64,000 nucleotides of DNA from CAKXIK01 sp050947015 (lineage in GTDB: Bacteria; Bacillota; Clostridia; Oscillospirales; Acutalibacteraceae). Every line of letters starts with the position of its first letter. Positions within the stretch are counted from its first letter, which is position 1. Location of the stretch: contig JBMNVT010000001.1 of assembly GCA_050947015.1 (NCBI GenBank), positions 124,001 through 188,000 of the forward strand, in the 5' to 3' direction. Positions 43,209 through 52,022 of the stretch are shown here, piece after piece. Below the pieces are notes generated by a model. That model saw nothing but the letters and a program-made list of their open reading frames with translations, was not told the DNA's origin and searched no databases. A program made the position numbers and the translations under genes.

Positions 43209-44186
43209 TTGAAGATAGGAAATCTGGAATGGGATGGAAAAGTAGCGCTGGCGCCGATGGCCGGCGTGGCGGATCGAGCGTTCCGCGAGCTTTGTGTCGG
43301 ATTCGGCGCGAGCTATGTCGTCAGCGAAATGGTCAGCTCCAAGGGATTACATTTTTCAGATCGGAAATCTGCCGAGCTGATGGAGCTTTCCCAAAAAGAA
43401 AGGCCTGCGGGAATTCAGCTGTTCGGCGATGACCCGGCGGTGATGGCGGAAGCTGCTCGACGTGCGATGGATTTTGAGCCGGACGTGATCGATATCAATA
43501 TGGGCTGCCCGGCGCCAAAAGTGAATTCCAGCGGTGGCGGGGCATCTCTAATGAAGGATCCGGCGCTTTGTGCCAGAATTGTGGAAGCGGTTGCAAACGC
43601 GGTGCCAGTGCCGGTTACCGTTAAGCTGCGCAAGGGCTGGGACGAACACTCCGTCAACGGGATTGAGGTGGCGCAGCTCTGTGAGGCTGCGGGCGCGCAG
43701 GCAGTTACCATTCACGGACGCACGCGCGCGCAGATGTATGCTCCCCCGGCGGACTGGGATTATATTGCACAGCTCAAGCGTTCGGTCAAAATTCCGGTGA
43801 TCGGCAACGGCGATATTTTTACTCCGGAGGATGCCGCAAAAATGTTGGAGCAGACAGGCTGTGACGCGGTCATGATTGGTCGGGGGGCGTGCGGGAACCC
43901 GTGGATTTTTCAACGGACGTGCGCGTGGATCACCGAGCACCGCCAAATTCCGGAACCGGGACCCGCTGAACGGATGCAGGTGATGTGCCGTCATATGGAG
44001 CAGCTTTGTGCGCTGCGCGGGGAGGCTCATGGAATGCGGGAAGCTCGCAAGCACGCCGCGTGGTATGTGCATGGGTTAAAGGGAGCCGCCGGTTTCCGCC
44101 GAGAGGCAGGGGAGCTTTGTACGCTTGAGCAGCTTTATCGCCTTGCAGCCAGAGTGATTCTTGCAAATGAGGATCGTGCGCAATAG
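43209..44186 (+). CDS. dusB: tRNA-dihydrouridine synthase
   Basis: 325 residues. TIM-barrel Dus family: LAPMAGVADRAFRELC at the start, VSEMVSSKGLHF, DINMGCPAPKV with the catalytic Cys near 100, TVKLRKGWD, TIHGRTRAQMY, IPVIGNGDI and MIGRGACGNPWIF. It reduces uridine in the tRNA D-loop using FMN. A TTG at 43209 (KIGNLEW) with AAGGGGAAG upstream is preferred; a TTG at 43203 is an alternative. Directly upstream of a tRNA cluster, which fits its substrate though not necessarily meaningfully. Confidence 0.93.
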   Translation: MKIGNLEWDGKVALAPMAGVADRAFRELCVGFGASYVVSEMVSSKGLHFSDRKSAELMELSQKERPAGIQLFGDDPAVMAEAARRAMDFEPDVIDINMGCPAPKVNSSGGGASLMKDPALCARIVEAVANAVPVPVTVKLRKGWDEHSVNGIEVAQLCEAAGAQAVTIHGRTRAQMYAPPADWDYIAQLKRSVKIPVIGNGDIFTPEDAAKMLEQTGCDAVMIGRGACGNPWIFQRTCAWITEHRQIPEPGPAERMQVMCRHMEQLCALRGEAHGMREARKHAAWYVHGLKGAAGFRREAGELCTLEQLYRLAARVILANEDRAQ

Positions 44187-44299
44187 AATGTCCTTGGGGC
44201 GAAATCCCTCCGACCCCGGGTTCTTTTGCGCCGGCAGAATGGCTTTTGCCGCGGAGACTGTTTTTTGCAATTTGCTGAAATAAAAACTTGAAAAAAGTG

Positions 44300-44328
44300 T
44301 TGACTTTTTGCGCGGCATGTAGTATTAT
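44300..44328 (+). promoter_or_regulatory. Promoter of the tRNA cluster
   Basis: TTGACT 44300-44305, a 17-base spacer and TATTAT 44323-44328, 44 bases before the first tRNA. Confidence 0.75.
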
Positions 44329-44372
44329 ATAACACGTCGCTACGGCACACGCTAAAAGCGGCGCATCGGTTG

Positions 44373-44448
44373 GGGAGCATAGCTCAGCTGGGAGAGCATC
44401 TGCCTTACAAGCAGAGGGTCACAGGTTCGAGCCCTGTTGTTCCCACCA
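44373..44448 (+). tRNA. tRNA-Val (TAC)
   Basis: Cloverleaf with acceptor GGGAGCA/TGTTCCC, anticodon loop TTACAA, T loop GGTTCGAGCCC and encoded CCA. Confidence 0.95.
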
Positions 44449-44454
44449 CCTTAT

Positions 44455-44531
44455 GGCCCGGTAGTTCAGTTGGTTAGAACGCCTGCCTGTCACGCAGGAG
44501 GTCGACGGTTCGAGCCCGTTCCGGGTCGCCA
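44455..44531 (+). tRNA. tRNA-Asp (GTC)
   Basis: Acceptor GGCCCGG/CCGGGTC (one G-T pair), anticodon stem with GTC, encoded CCA. Confidence 0.95.
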
Positions 44532-44536
44532 TATTT

Positions 44537-44612
44537 GCCTCTGTAGCTCAGTCGGTAGAGCAGGGGACTGAAAATCCCCGTGTCATTGGTTCGATTCCGA
44601 TCGGAGGCACCA
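44537..44612 (+). tRNA. tRNA-Phe (GAA)
   Basis: Acceptor GCCTCTG/CGGAGGC, anticodon loop CTGAAAA with GAA, encoded CCA. Confidence 0.95.
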
Positions 44613-44615
44613 TCT

Positions 44616-44691
44616 GCGGATGTAGCTCATCTGGTAGAGCGCCACCTTGCCAAGGTGGAGGTAGCGAGTTCGAGCCTCGTCATCCGCTCCA
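44616..44691 (+). tRNA. tRNA-Gly (GCC)
   Basis: Acceptor GCGGATG/CATCCGC, anticodon GCC, encoded CCA. Confidence 0.95.
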
Positions 44692-44702
44692 AAATGAAAC
44701 AA

Positions 44703-44726
44703 AAGCGCTTATTTAAGCGCTTTTTG
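44703..44726 (+). terminator. Terminator inside the tRNA cluster
   Basis: AAGCGCTTATTTAAGCGCTTTTT hairpin with T run between tRNA-Gly and tRNA-Cys. It would end or dampen the four-tRNA transcript before tRNA-Cys. Confidence 0.8.
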
Positions 44727-44739
44727 TTTCCAAACTTAT

Positions 44740-44813
<74 letters not shown>

Positions 44814-44835
44814 TGTTTGTGCATCTAAGCACAGA

Positions 44836-44870
44836 GTAAAAACCCCTTGATTTTTTCGAGGGGTTTTTAC
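44836..44870 (+). terminator. Terminator after tRNA-Cys
   Basis: GTAAAAACCCCTTGA stem with its complement around a TTTTTT loop, T-rich beyond. Confidence 0.85.
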
Positions 44871-45045
44871 TTTTTATATAATGTAATGTTTTGCATGAAC
44901 GATTGCTGTGGCTCTGACGCAACGTTGTACCCTCACCTCCGATATGCTTGCGCTACAATAGAGACAAAGTTAATTATGATGTAGAAAATTCGCTGTTTTT
45001 AAGCAATAATCAAAAAATGTAATATGATGCGGAGATGAATATAAA

Positions 45046-45369
45046 ATGAAGTATAAGGCAATTTTCTTTGACAGAGATGGGACAATAACTTATTTCTGTA
45101 AAGAGAAAGAACTTTGGCGCGATAGTCAAATAAGCGAGTGGTCTGGGAAACAATTTGAATTGCCTTATGAAAAAATGATGAAACTCTTTAATTTGGCAAG
45201 TGAAGGTAAAAAACTTGGTATAAAACACTTGATGATGAACGTGATTTCTTCAAAAGATATTATAGATATTTACTCATTGAAGAGGGTGTTATACAAGACA
45301 TTGAAGAACGTGCAGAGATGGCGATATAAAACGATACGGGAAGATATAAGGGTATTTCGTACAAGGTAG
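45046..45369 (+). pseudogene. HAD-family phosphatase gene, frameshifted
   Basis: The start is a clear HAD motif I (MKYKAIFFDRDGTITYF) and reads well to about 45220. There the protein-like pattern moves to another frame (KTLDDERDFFKRYYRYLLIE and on to IEERAEMAI) and soon meets a stop, so one frameshift and a missing 3' half destroy the gene. AT-rich codon use differs from flanking genes. The first ATG at 45046 has GGAGATGAA upstream. Non-functional remnant in the island behind the tRNAs. Confidence 0.75.
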
Positions 45370-45450
45370 TAGCGTGATTGAAAAACTCATATATGGTTTC
45401 TATAATATATGGGATACAAATCGACAAATTTGAACTTGGGGGATCGTTAT

Positions 45451-45885
45451 ATGAATGAAACTTTTTCGGAAAAGGTACAGGAAATTATGAACGAACGGTT
45501 TAGGCATGATACTTTGATAGCCCTTGCAACTATCAATGGTAATTTCCCAAGTGTACGAACTGTAGATGCGTATTATGAAAATGGAGCGTTTTATATAATT
45601 ACATATGCGTTATCAAACAAAATGAAACAGATTGAAATAAATCCCAATGTGGGACTATGTGGTGATTGGTTTGCTGCACATGGAAAAGGTATAAGTTTAG
45701 GTTGGTTTTGTAAAGAAGAAAACAAAGGAATTGCGGAAAAACTGAAGAAAGCCTTTAGTGAGTGGATTGATAACGGTCACAATAATTTTGATGATGAGAA
45801 TACTATTATTTTATGTGTCAAATTAACAGATGGTGTTCTATTCTCACATGGAACACGATATGATGTAGATTTTACCGCTAATTGA
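45451..45885 (+). CDS. Pyridoxamine 5'-phosphate oxidase-like FMN protein
   Basis: 144 residues. Split-barrel flavin-binding family: RHDTLIALATINGNFPSVRT followed by GAFYIITYALSNKMKQIEIN and VGLCGDWFAAHGKG. Such proteins bind FMN or F420 and are often small oxidoreductases. The ATG at 45451 has GGGGGA upstream. The only intact gene in the AT-rich island; its low GC and its decayed neighbours suggest horizontal origin. Actual substrate unknown. Confidence 0.82.
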   Translation: MNETFSEKVQEIMNERFRHDTLIALATINGNFPSVRTVDAYYENGAFYIITYALSNKMKQIEINPNVGLCGDWFAAHGKGISLGWFCKEENKGIAEKLKKAFSEWIDNGHNNFDDENTIILCVKLTDGVLFSHGTRYDVDFTAN

Positions 45886-46079
45886 TTTCGACAACTTCCA
45901 GTTTAAATAAGGGTTTGCGATATCCCAACAAGCGAAAATCACTCTTTCTGTCGCAGACGAGAAATTATGATTTTTATGGAAAGGGTACCCCATTTCCTAT
46001 GATTGCTACGGAACTTTTCGCAAAGGAACGGAATGGATAATCTAAATGGGTAGCATTTCTCTCTGAAATATTATACAGT

Positions 46080-46491
46080 TAAAGGACATTGTTGAGGGAA
46101 AAGGTGTAAGCATCTTACCCGATAGTTTTAATGTCTGGAAAGATATTCTACAAGGCTTATTGAATTTCTATTCTACGCATGGACAAAGCAAGGGGCAGAC
46201 TATAATGTGTGGGATTTGAGTCCGCTGATAAAAGATGTTCTTAAAATAAAGAAAAACTCAGATTGTGAATATTTAATATTGGATTATCCTTTTGCATACT
46301 GCCATAAAGCATTAAGCGAACATATTGATTGCGCCATTTTTATAGATACTCCGTTAGATATCGCAATGGCGAGAAGAATTTTGCGGGATATGAATCACGC
46401 TACCGGCGAGGAAATTAGACAAGATTTAGAGTTCTACCTCAAGTATGCCAGAAACGCGAACCGGTCTTTGCGGCAGATGTACAAACAATAG
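46080..46491 (+). pseudogene. P-loop kinase-like gene, 5' truncated and frameshifted
   Basis: The right part (VWDLSPLIKDVLKIKKNSDC, DYPFAYCHKALSEHIDC, AIFIDTPLDIAMARRILRDM) matches the pattern of the C-terminal part of uridine kinase-like P-loop proteins. The left part (LKDIVEGKGVSILPDSFNVW) is in another phase, and the break is near 46190. The nucleotide-binding P-loop is missing. The stretch 45886-46079 also contains fragments with stops and no intact gene. Confidence 0.6.
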
Positions 46492-46640
46492 CACCCAAAA
46501 GAAGGTGTCAGTTGACAGGCAAAGCAGTTTGCGATCTCGTCATATTGGTTGTTTTGTGTAACGATGCAGTTGCTTTATGCCTTGATATTTGTTTTTTTAT
46601 TGTTATAGTGTAATAAAAAATGGATGAAAGGCGGGAACCG

Positions 46641-47420
46641 ATGATTACATCCGCAGATATTAAAGCGGCAGCAAAAAGAATGGGTGCCGATATTGTAGGC
46701 ATCGGTTCAATCGACCGGTGGAGCACTGCGCCGATACAAATGGATCCCAAGCAGATTATGCCGAAAGCAAAATCCGTCATCGCTTTAGGGTTTCGCGTGT
46801 TAAGGGGTTCGCTCCGCGGTGTGGAAGAGGGAACCTATTTTTCTAACTATTCCGCGATGGGTTATGGCGACATCACCTATTTGTATATGCCTCTGGTCGT
46901 GATCAATCTAAGCAAAATGATCGAAGACGCCGGATACGAAGCGGTTCCCATGGGGCACCAGAGCGACTGGAGAGCCATCGATAATTTTGGCTTTTTTAAG
47001 GAAAACGATTCCCGTCCCGTAGCGCCCGGAAAGGCAGCTCCCGACGTGCTGATCAGCATGAGGATCGCAGGTTTTTTGTGCGGTCTCGGTGAGATCGGAT
47101 ATTCCAAAATGCTGCTGACGCCGGAGTTCGGCCCCCGCGTCCGTATGGGGATCATCATCACCGAACTGGAATTGGAGCCCGACCCGATCATGAAGCCCGG
47201 CACTCTCTGCAATCGCTGCATGCCTTGTGTGCGCGAATGCCACGGTGGCTGCATCCCTGCTGACAGAACGATCAAAGATCATATCAGCGGCTATGACCTG
47301 GAGCGGGTCGATGTTGATATGGATCGATGCGACTGGGCTTTTCAGGGCGGCGCTGAGATCCGGGAAGGGGAAAAGGGCGACTATTTTAACAAGCAAAGAC
47401 CTGCCTGGTCGACACGATGA
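46641..47420 (+). CDS. QueG-like 4Fe-4S protein
   Basis: 259 residues. The sequence resembles the epoxyqueuosine-reductase/corrinoid-reductase group, with IKAAAKRMGADIVGIGS at the start and GEIGYSKMLLTPEFGPRVRM. One 4Fe-4S cluster motif follows (CNRCMPCVRECHGGCIPADR, near 194-213). Only one cluster site is seen; full-length relatives have more C-terminal sequence, so this copy may be shortened. The ATG at 46641 follows AAAGGCGG. It overlaps the next gene by ATGA, so coupling is likely. Function in queuosine synthesis is not assured. Confidence 0.7.
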   Translation: MITSADIKAAAKRMGADIVGIGSIDRWSTAPIQMDPKQIMPKAKSVIALGFRVLRGSLRGVEEGTYFSNYSAMGYGDITYLYMPLVVINLSKMIEDAGYEAVPMGHQSDWRAIDNFGFFKENDSRPVAPGKAAPDVLISMRIAGFLCGLGEIGYSKMLLTPEFGPRVRMGIIITELELEPDPIMKPGTLCNRCMPCVRECHGGCIPADRTIKDHISGYDLERVDVDMDRCDWAFQGGAEIREGEKGDYFNKQRPAWSTR

Positions 47421-47674
47421 AACTTGCGACCAGAATGCACACGTTCCCCGGCATGGTAATCGATGCCTATGCCAGAAGAAGTTTTGTGGGGAATACGCTG
47501 GATCTTTTCGAACCCGGTTTCGGCAGGGCGATTGCGTCCGATATCATCAGCAACAAAGATTTCCCCGAAGATTGGTTTGCCAAAACGTCGACCTGCGATA
47601 AAAGGTGTCACCGATGCGGATACTGCAAATCGGTCCTCCGGAAAGTTCTAAAAAATGCTGGAGAAAGAATATGA
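47417..47674 (+). CDS. Small Cys-rich protein
   Basis: 85 residues that start inside the stop of the QueG-like gene (ATGA). The C-terminus has CDKRCHRCGYC, a CxxxCxxCxxC cluster suited to iron-sulfur or zinc binding, and the middle contains DLFEPGFGRAIASDIISNKD. I do not recognise the family. The tight overlap suggests a partner subunit of the QueG-like protein, or the displaced C-terminal half of a once larger protein. Confidence 0.6.
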   Translation: MKLATRMHTFPGMVIDAYARRSFVGNTLDLFEPGFGRAIASDIISNKDFPEDWFAKTSTCDKRCHRCGYCKSVLRKVLKNAGERI

Positions 47675-47694
47675 ATACGGAATCTTTCAGATGA

Positions 47695-48226
47695 ATGGAA
47701 TTTTTGCAACATTACCGTTATTTCGGGGAAGCGACCGTCCGGGCGAACGGTCGTGCAGGGGGAAAACGGCAGAAAAAACTGCGGCTTTTTCTATATCAGA
47801 AGTGGAAGCGCCTGTTTCCGGGAGATAGAAGGGACAACCCTGACTGCCGAAGCGGAAGATCTCGTTTTTTTGCCGAAAGGCAAAGTGTACCGCATGAAAT
47901 ACACGGCAGAAGACCGCATTGCCGCGGGCGAGCTTCACTTGGAGCAGACCTATCTTCAAAACCTTCCGGTCCAAAGGTTTGCCGACGTATGCCACATGAG
48001 CGTGAACACGTTTCGAAGGCTGTTTCACAAACAGTTTGGGATGTCGCCGGTAAAATACCGGAACCGACTGAGAATAAACCGCGCAAGGGTGCTTCTTACT
48101 GAAGAGACTATCACAGTGGCAGATGTGATATATGCCTGCGGGTTCGAAAATATCGGGTATTTCTGCCGCTGCTACCGCGCAATGACCGGCGAGACCCCCA
48201 ATGAGACAAAAAGAAGAAACGAATGA
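47695..48226 (+). pseudogene. AraC-family regulator gene, frameshifted and internally deleted
   Basis: The start MEFLQHYRYFGEATVRANGR (ATG 47695) is in one frame. After about 47750, next to a G5 run (47758-47762), the coding pattern continues in another (GENGRKNCGFFYIRSGSACF, LPKGKVYRMKYTAED). The cupin sensor is then joined almost directly to the AraC DNA-binding domain (FADVCHMSVNTFRRLFHKQF, GFENIGYFCRCYRAMTGETP), so about 60 or more linker residues seem missing. A GTG at 47753 could start the second frame, giving a shortened protein, but a decayed gene is more likely. Confidence 0.7.
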
Positions 48227-48230
48227 AAAA

Positions 48231-48284
48231 AGTCCCAACGATCAGACCGCCGTTTTACGGAGTCGATGTTGGGGCTTTCTTTTT
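48231..48284 (+). terminator. Terminator after the broken AraC gene
   Basis: AGTCCCAAC pairs with GTTGGGGCT (9 bp) with a small inner CCG/CGG stem and a T-rich tail. The stretch 48285-48380 holds no gene. Confidence 0.6.
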
Positions 48285-48380
48285 GTTCGCTATTTGTTAT
48301 TTGTGCGGTCGTCGTTCTCCCGCCGCGGTTTCTGCACCGGACGATATTCCGGGAAAGGAAGCTTTATCCAAGGCAAAATC

Positions 48381-49370
48381 TTAATCCGTTGAGCCAAGCA
48401 GTGCAATATTTTGAATGCATTCTTCAATTGATTCACGGTTCGGCATAGCAGGAATAGCACCTTTGCGCGTTGTGGTCAGGCTGCCTGCGGCATTTGCAAA
48501 TTGAACCGCGGAATTCCATTCCGCACCCGAAAGCTGAGCAAGCTGCTGCGCAGATTTGCCGCGCAGGCACCAGAGCAGCGCGCCTAAAAAGGCATCTCCG
48601 GCACCGGTCGTATCGATTGTTTTGACGTCATAGGTCGGCAGAAGACCGGACTGATGTGGCGTGTAGTAAAATGCTCCTCCTGCGCCAAGCGTGATCAGAA
48701 CCACCGTTGGTCCCATTGCAGCAAGTTTTTTTGCACCCTCTGTCAATGTGTTTTCTCCCGTCAGCAGCCGCATCTCTTCCTCCGATACCTTCAGCACATC
48801 CGAAAGGACGATTGCCGCTTTCATTTCTGCAACCGCATGCGCTTCATCATCCCAAAGCAAAGGGCGGTAGTTTGGGTCATAACTGATGAGAGCGCCTGCT
48901 GTTTTGGCGGATACTGCAGCGTTCAGGGTGGCAGAACGGCAGGGTTCGGCAGTCAGCGATACGCTGCCAAAGTGAAAGATGCGGCAGTCCGAAATCAATT
49001 TTGCAGAGACTTCCTCCGTCCGGAGCATAATGTCGGCTCCGGGATTGCGGTAAAAGCTGAAGTTGCGGTCGCCGTGCTCATCCAGCTGAACAAAGGCGAG
49101 TGTCGTGGGCACTGTGGGATCCTGAAGAACACCGCGGGTGTCGATTCCGGCAGAATCCATGTTGGAAATCAGGAACTGTCCGAATGCATCTTTTCCTACT
49201 TTTCCAATAAAGGCGCTTTTTCCGCCTAATTTCGAAAACATTGCCAGAACATTGGCGGGGGCACCGCCCGGATTACAACTGAACAGAGGCATTCCTAATT
49301 CATTTTTTCCCGCGGGGACAAAGTCGATCAGGCTTTCACCCAATGCCACAATATCATACGTTTTTTCCAT
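48381..49370 (-). CDS. PfkB-family carbohydrate kinase (probable fructokinase)
   Basis: 329 residues of the ribokinase fold: VALGESLIDFVP at the start, NPGGAPANVLAMFSKLGGKS (near 33) and the catalytic DTTGAGDAFLGAL (near 253). This pattern is typical of fructokinases (ScrK/FruK-like). It lies 55 bases downstream of a polyol dehydrogenase gene, so it would phosphorylate the fructose made from sorbitol or a like polyol. Fructose specificity is inference from context and motif. Confidence 0.88.
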   Translation of the reverse strand: MEKTYDIVALGESLIDFVPAGKNELGMPLFSCNPGGAPANVLAMFSKLGGKSAFIGKVGKDAFGQFLISNMDSAGIDTRGVLQDPTVPTTLAFVQLDEHGDRNFSFYRNPGADIMLRTEEVSAKLISDCRIFHFGSVSLTAEPCRSATLNAAVSAKTAGALISYDPNYRPLLWDDEAHAVAEMKAAIVLSDVLKVSEEEMRLLTGENTLTEGAKKLAAMGPTVVLITLGAGGAFYYTPHQSGLLPTYDVKTIDTTGAGDAFLGALLWCLRGKSAQQLAQLSGAEWNSAVQFANAAGSLTTTRKGAIPAMPNRESIEECIQNIALLGSTD

Positions 49371-49425
49371 TTTATATCAGCACTCCTCAGCGATGTTCAC
49401 AGCAGTTCCCCCTGCTTCCCGGCTT

Positions 49426-50460
49426 TTAATCTTCGCTTGCATCCACATCAATCAGCACCTTCATGGTGCTTTCGCGGTTTGCATCAATATACCGGTAAGC
49501 GGACAAATAATCACGGAATGCAAAGTGCTTTGTCATCAGCGGCTTGAGTTGAATCTTTCCTTCCTGCACATAACGAATTGCGTCCAAGTAGTCTTCGTGG
49601 CGATACATCATGGAGGTGTCCAGATCAAGCTCATGGTCGTTGAGTACGGCAAGGTCAATCGTTGCCATGCCTGCAAATACAGCAACCAGCACCAGCTTGC
49701 TGCCCTTGCGCGCATACTTGATCGCCTGCCCCATGGTGATGTTGTTGCCGGCGCAATCGTAGATCACGTCTGCCTTGTCGGGACCGAAGCAATTTACCAT
49801 TGCCTCTCCGAAATCAGTGTTTTTGGTGTTGATTGTATAGTCAACGCCACATGTTTTGGCAATTGCCAGGCGGGTATCCGAAATATCGGTAATCATCACT
49901 TTGGCCGCGCCAAGTGCTTTACAGCTTTGTGCAAGCAGAATTCCAATCGGTCCGCAGCCCAGAATCGCCACCTTGGAACCCTTAAGCTCCGAAAAGCGTT
50001 TTGCAGCGTGCATGGTGACTGCCAATGGTTCAATCATAGCGCCTTCGTTATAGGTCATCTCATCCGGCAGCAGAGTGATTTTGGAGGCAGGAACCGCAAA
50101 AAACTCGCTTGCGGTTCCGGTGGTTTGGAATCCCATAACCTTTAAGCTTTCGCACAGATTATATTTGCCGTGGCGGCAGGGGTAGCATTCGCCGCAAACG
50201 ACCTGTGGTTCAATGGTCACCTTTTGTCCGATGTGCAGATCGGATACACCGTCTCCCAGCGCTTCGATCCGGCCGGAAACCTCGTGTCCCTGTGTAACGG
50301 GGTATTTGGTAAACGGATGCTCGCCATGATAAACGTGAATATCGCTGCCGCACACACCGATTTTCATAATCTTGACCAGAACCTCTCCGGCTTTTGGGGT
50401 TGGTTTTTCAACCTCGCGAAAAACAATTTCACCAGGGGCTGTCATAACCTGTTGTAACAA
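49426..50460 (-). CDS. Zinc-dependent polyol (sorbitol-type) dehydrogenase
   Basis: 344 residues of the medium-chain zinc dehydrogenase family: IGVCGSDIHVYHGEHPF (catalytic Cys), TQGHEVSG (His/Glu), structural zinc site CGECYPCRHGKYNLC, and the nucleotide fold VAILGCGPIGILLAQ. Oxidises a polyol such as sorbitol or iditol with NAD(P). The start is a TTG at 50460 with AAAGGAG nine bases upstream; the ATG five codons later is less well spaced. Operon with PfkB, under a ROK regulator encoded upstream. Confidence 0.9.
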   Translation of the reverse strand: MLQQVMTAPGEIVFREVEKPTPKAGEVLVKIMKIGVCGSDIHVYHGEHPFTKYPVTQGHEVSGRIEALGDGVSDLHIGQKVTIEPQVVCGECYPCRHGKYNLCESLKVMGFQTTGTASEFFAVPASKITLLPDEMTYNEGAMIEPLAVTMHAAKRFSELKGSKVAILGCGPIGILLAQSCKALGAAKVMITDISDTRLAIAKTCGVDYTINTKNTDFGEAMVNCFGPDKADVIYDCAGNNITMGQAIKYARKGSKLVLVAVFAGMATIDLAVLNDHELDLDTSMMYRHEDYLDAIRYVQEGKIQLKPLMTKHFAFRDYLSAYRYIDANRESTMKVLIDVDASED

Positions 50461-50488
50461 TGCAATACACTCCTTTGGTTAAATTTAA

Positions 50489-50513
50489 ACTTTATTAAAC
50501 AGTCTATTAAAGT
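50489..50513. promoter_or_regulatory. Candidate ROK operator
   Basis: ACTTTATTA and TATTAAAGT form an imperfect inverted repeat (25 bases) between the ROK gene and the dehydrogenase-kinase operon, just upstream of the dehydrogenase start. Confidence 0.45.
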
Positions 50514-50642
50514 AACTCTATATTGCATTATTTTTTTCTGTTTGTCAAGAGAATGTTTAAAAAACGAAATTATTTTGTTCTCGTTACAAGGTAAGCAAAT
50601 GCAATTATTTTTTATGAATCCCATTTTTTTGAAACAGCAGCT

Positions 50643-50676
50643 AAAAATCCGGCTGCAGCAGTCTGCTGCAGCCGGG
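50643..50676 (-). terminator. Terminator of the ROK gene
   Basis: CCGGCTGCAGCA/TGCTGCAGCCGG stem with a 3-base loop, T run on the minus strand, 18 bases after the ROK stop. Confidence 0.88.
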
Positions 50677-50693
50677 TATGAAAAAATATTTCG

Positions 50694-51821
50694 TTATATA
50701 CTCTCAAGATATGTGTCTAATGGGCGAAGCGCAGCCCCATATGCGCTTGCCAGCTGTCGATATTTTCCGCAAAACAGGTAATCTCCGGCGTGACCGAAAG
50801 GATCCAGCTTTTGCACTTGAGTGCGGAGGGGATCCAGATAGGGCGCCAAATATCCGCCAACATAGCCGCCTAAAATAATTTTTCCATCAAATATCATGCG
50901 TAAATTGATAACCGCATAGGAAAGCCAATGCAGATAATCCTGCCAGACAGTCATCAGCTCCGGGTTTTCACGATTTATTCCATCAAAGAACCGTTCCAGA
51001 CTTCCGCCGGCTTTTTCGCTTAAGCGCAGCGCAGAACAATAAGCATCGAAGCAACCTTTTTGTCCACAATAGCAAAGCTTTCCCTCCGGCTCCAGGCGCA
51101 TATGTCCGAATTCTCCGCCGCGCTCTTCACTTCCCGGCAAAAGAACTCCGTTCTGATAAATTGCACCGCCAACGCTGTTGCTGAGAGAAAGGTAAATCAC
51201 AGTTCCTTCGGCCGAAAGGTCGCGCAATTCTGCATAGCCTGCCGCATTGGCGTCATTTTCAAAGCTGCACTGCCACGGCAGATTTTCCTGAAACACGGTG
51301 CAGTCAAGATGCGCCAATTCTAACACATGGGAATCGGTAATCGCCTTTTTTTCACGATCAAGAATGCCGGGAATAGAAATGCCGGCATATCGAATACGCT
51401 CGCAATAAATACCGCTTTGCTGCGTAAAATGCTCAACAGTGGTGCTCAGTTGACGATAATAATCGGCATGATTGCAATAGACACAATTTTCTCTGGATTC
51501 ACAAACGAGGTTACCGCCAAGATCGACCAGTACCATGCCGATGTGATTGCGCGTAATCTCAATGCCGACACTGTAAACAGCATCTGCATTTGCCGCAACA
51601 ATGCCGGCCTTCCGTCCGCCGGTTGATTCATACTGTCCGGCATCACGCACAAATCCCATCTGCATTAGTTCGTTGACATTTTGCAAAACCGTTGGTGTGC
51701 TAATTCCCAGTCCCTGTGCAATTTCCTGCCGGGAGATTGCATGATGCGACAGAATATACCGAAGAACCTTGCGCCGATTATTTCGTTTAATTTGCAGGGT
51801 AGAAGTAAGTTCTTTTTTCAT
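50694..51821 (-). CDS. ROK-family transcriptional regulator
   Basis: 375 residues. An N-terminal MarR-like winged helix (RKVLRYILSHHAISRQEIAQ, GISTPTVLQNVNEL) is fused to a ROK sugar-kinase-like domain with the zinc motif GHMRLEPEGKLCYCGQKGC. The catalytic-site Asp and GxxG segments suggest sugar binding. The last position of the zinc motif is Asp instead of the usual Glu. Likely represses the neighbouring dehydrogenase-kinase operon. Promoter at 51884-51912. Confidence 0.9.
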   Translation of the reverse strand: MKKELTSTLQIKRNNRRKVLRYILSHHAISRQEIAQGLGISTPTVLQNVNELMQMGFVRDAGQYESTGGRKAGIVAANADAVYSVGIEITRNHIGMVLVDLGGNLVCESRENCVYCNHADYYRQLSTTVEHFTQQSGIYCERIRYAGISIPGILDREKKAITDSHVLELAHLDCTVFQENLPWQCSFENDANAAGYAELRDLSAEGTVIYLSLSNSVGGAIYQNGVLLPGSEERGGEFGHMRLEPEGKLCYCGQKGCFDAYCSALRLSEKAGGSLERFFDGINRENPELMTVWQDYLHWLSYAVINLRMIFDGKIILGGYVGGYLAPYLDPLRTQVQKLDPFGHAGDYLFCGKYRQLASAYGAALRPLDTYLESI

Positions 51822-51883
51822 TCAGCCACCTGTTATCGTTGTTTTCTGTGTGCCTCACGGCATCACAGTTATCTTTTGTGTTT

Positions 51884-51912
51884 ATTATATTTCAGAAATG
51901 CGTGGGAATCAA
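51884..51912 (-). promoter_or_regulatory. Promoter of the ROK gene
   Basis: Minus-strand TTGATT (complement of 51907-51912), a 17-base spacer and TATAAT (complement of 51884-51889). Confidence 0.7.
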
Positions 51913-52022
51913 GTATTTGTATCATACTGCAAATTCGGTTCGGCGCGAGCCTGTTAAAGGGCGGAAAACAAGAAAAATGCTGTGCCGGAGGAAAAAATAG
52001 ACCTGATTTCGTCATATTTCAC

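Noticed and set aside
46500..46620. A tRNA-derived attachment repeat at the end of the AT-rich island
   Set aside because: I compared the tRNA 3' ends by eye with this stretch and found no matching repeat.
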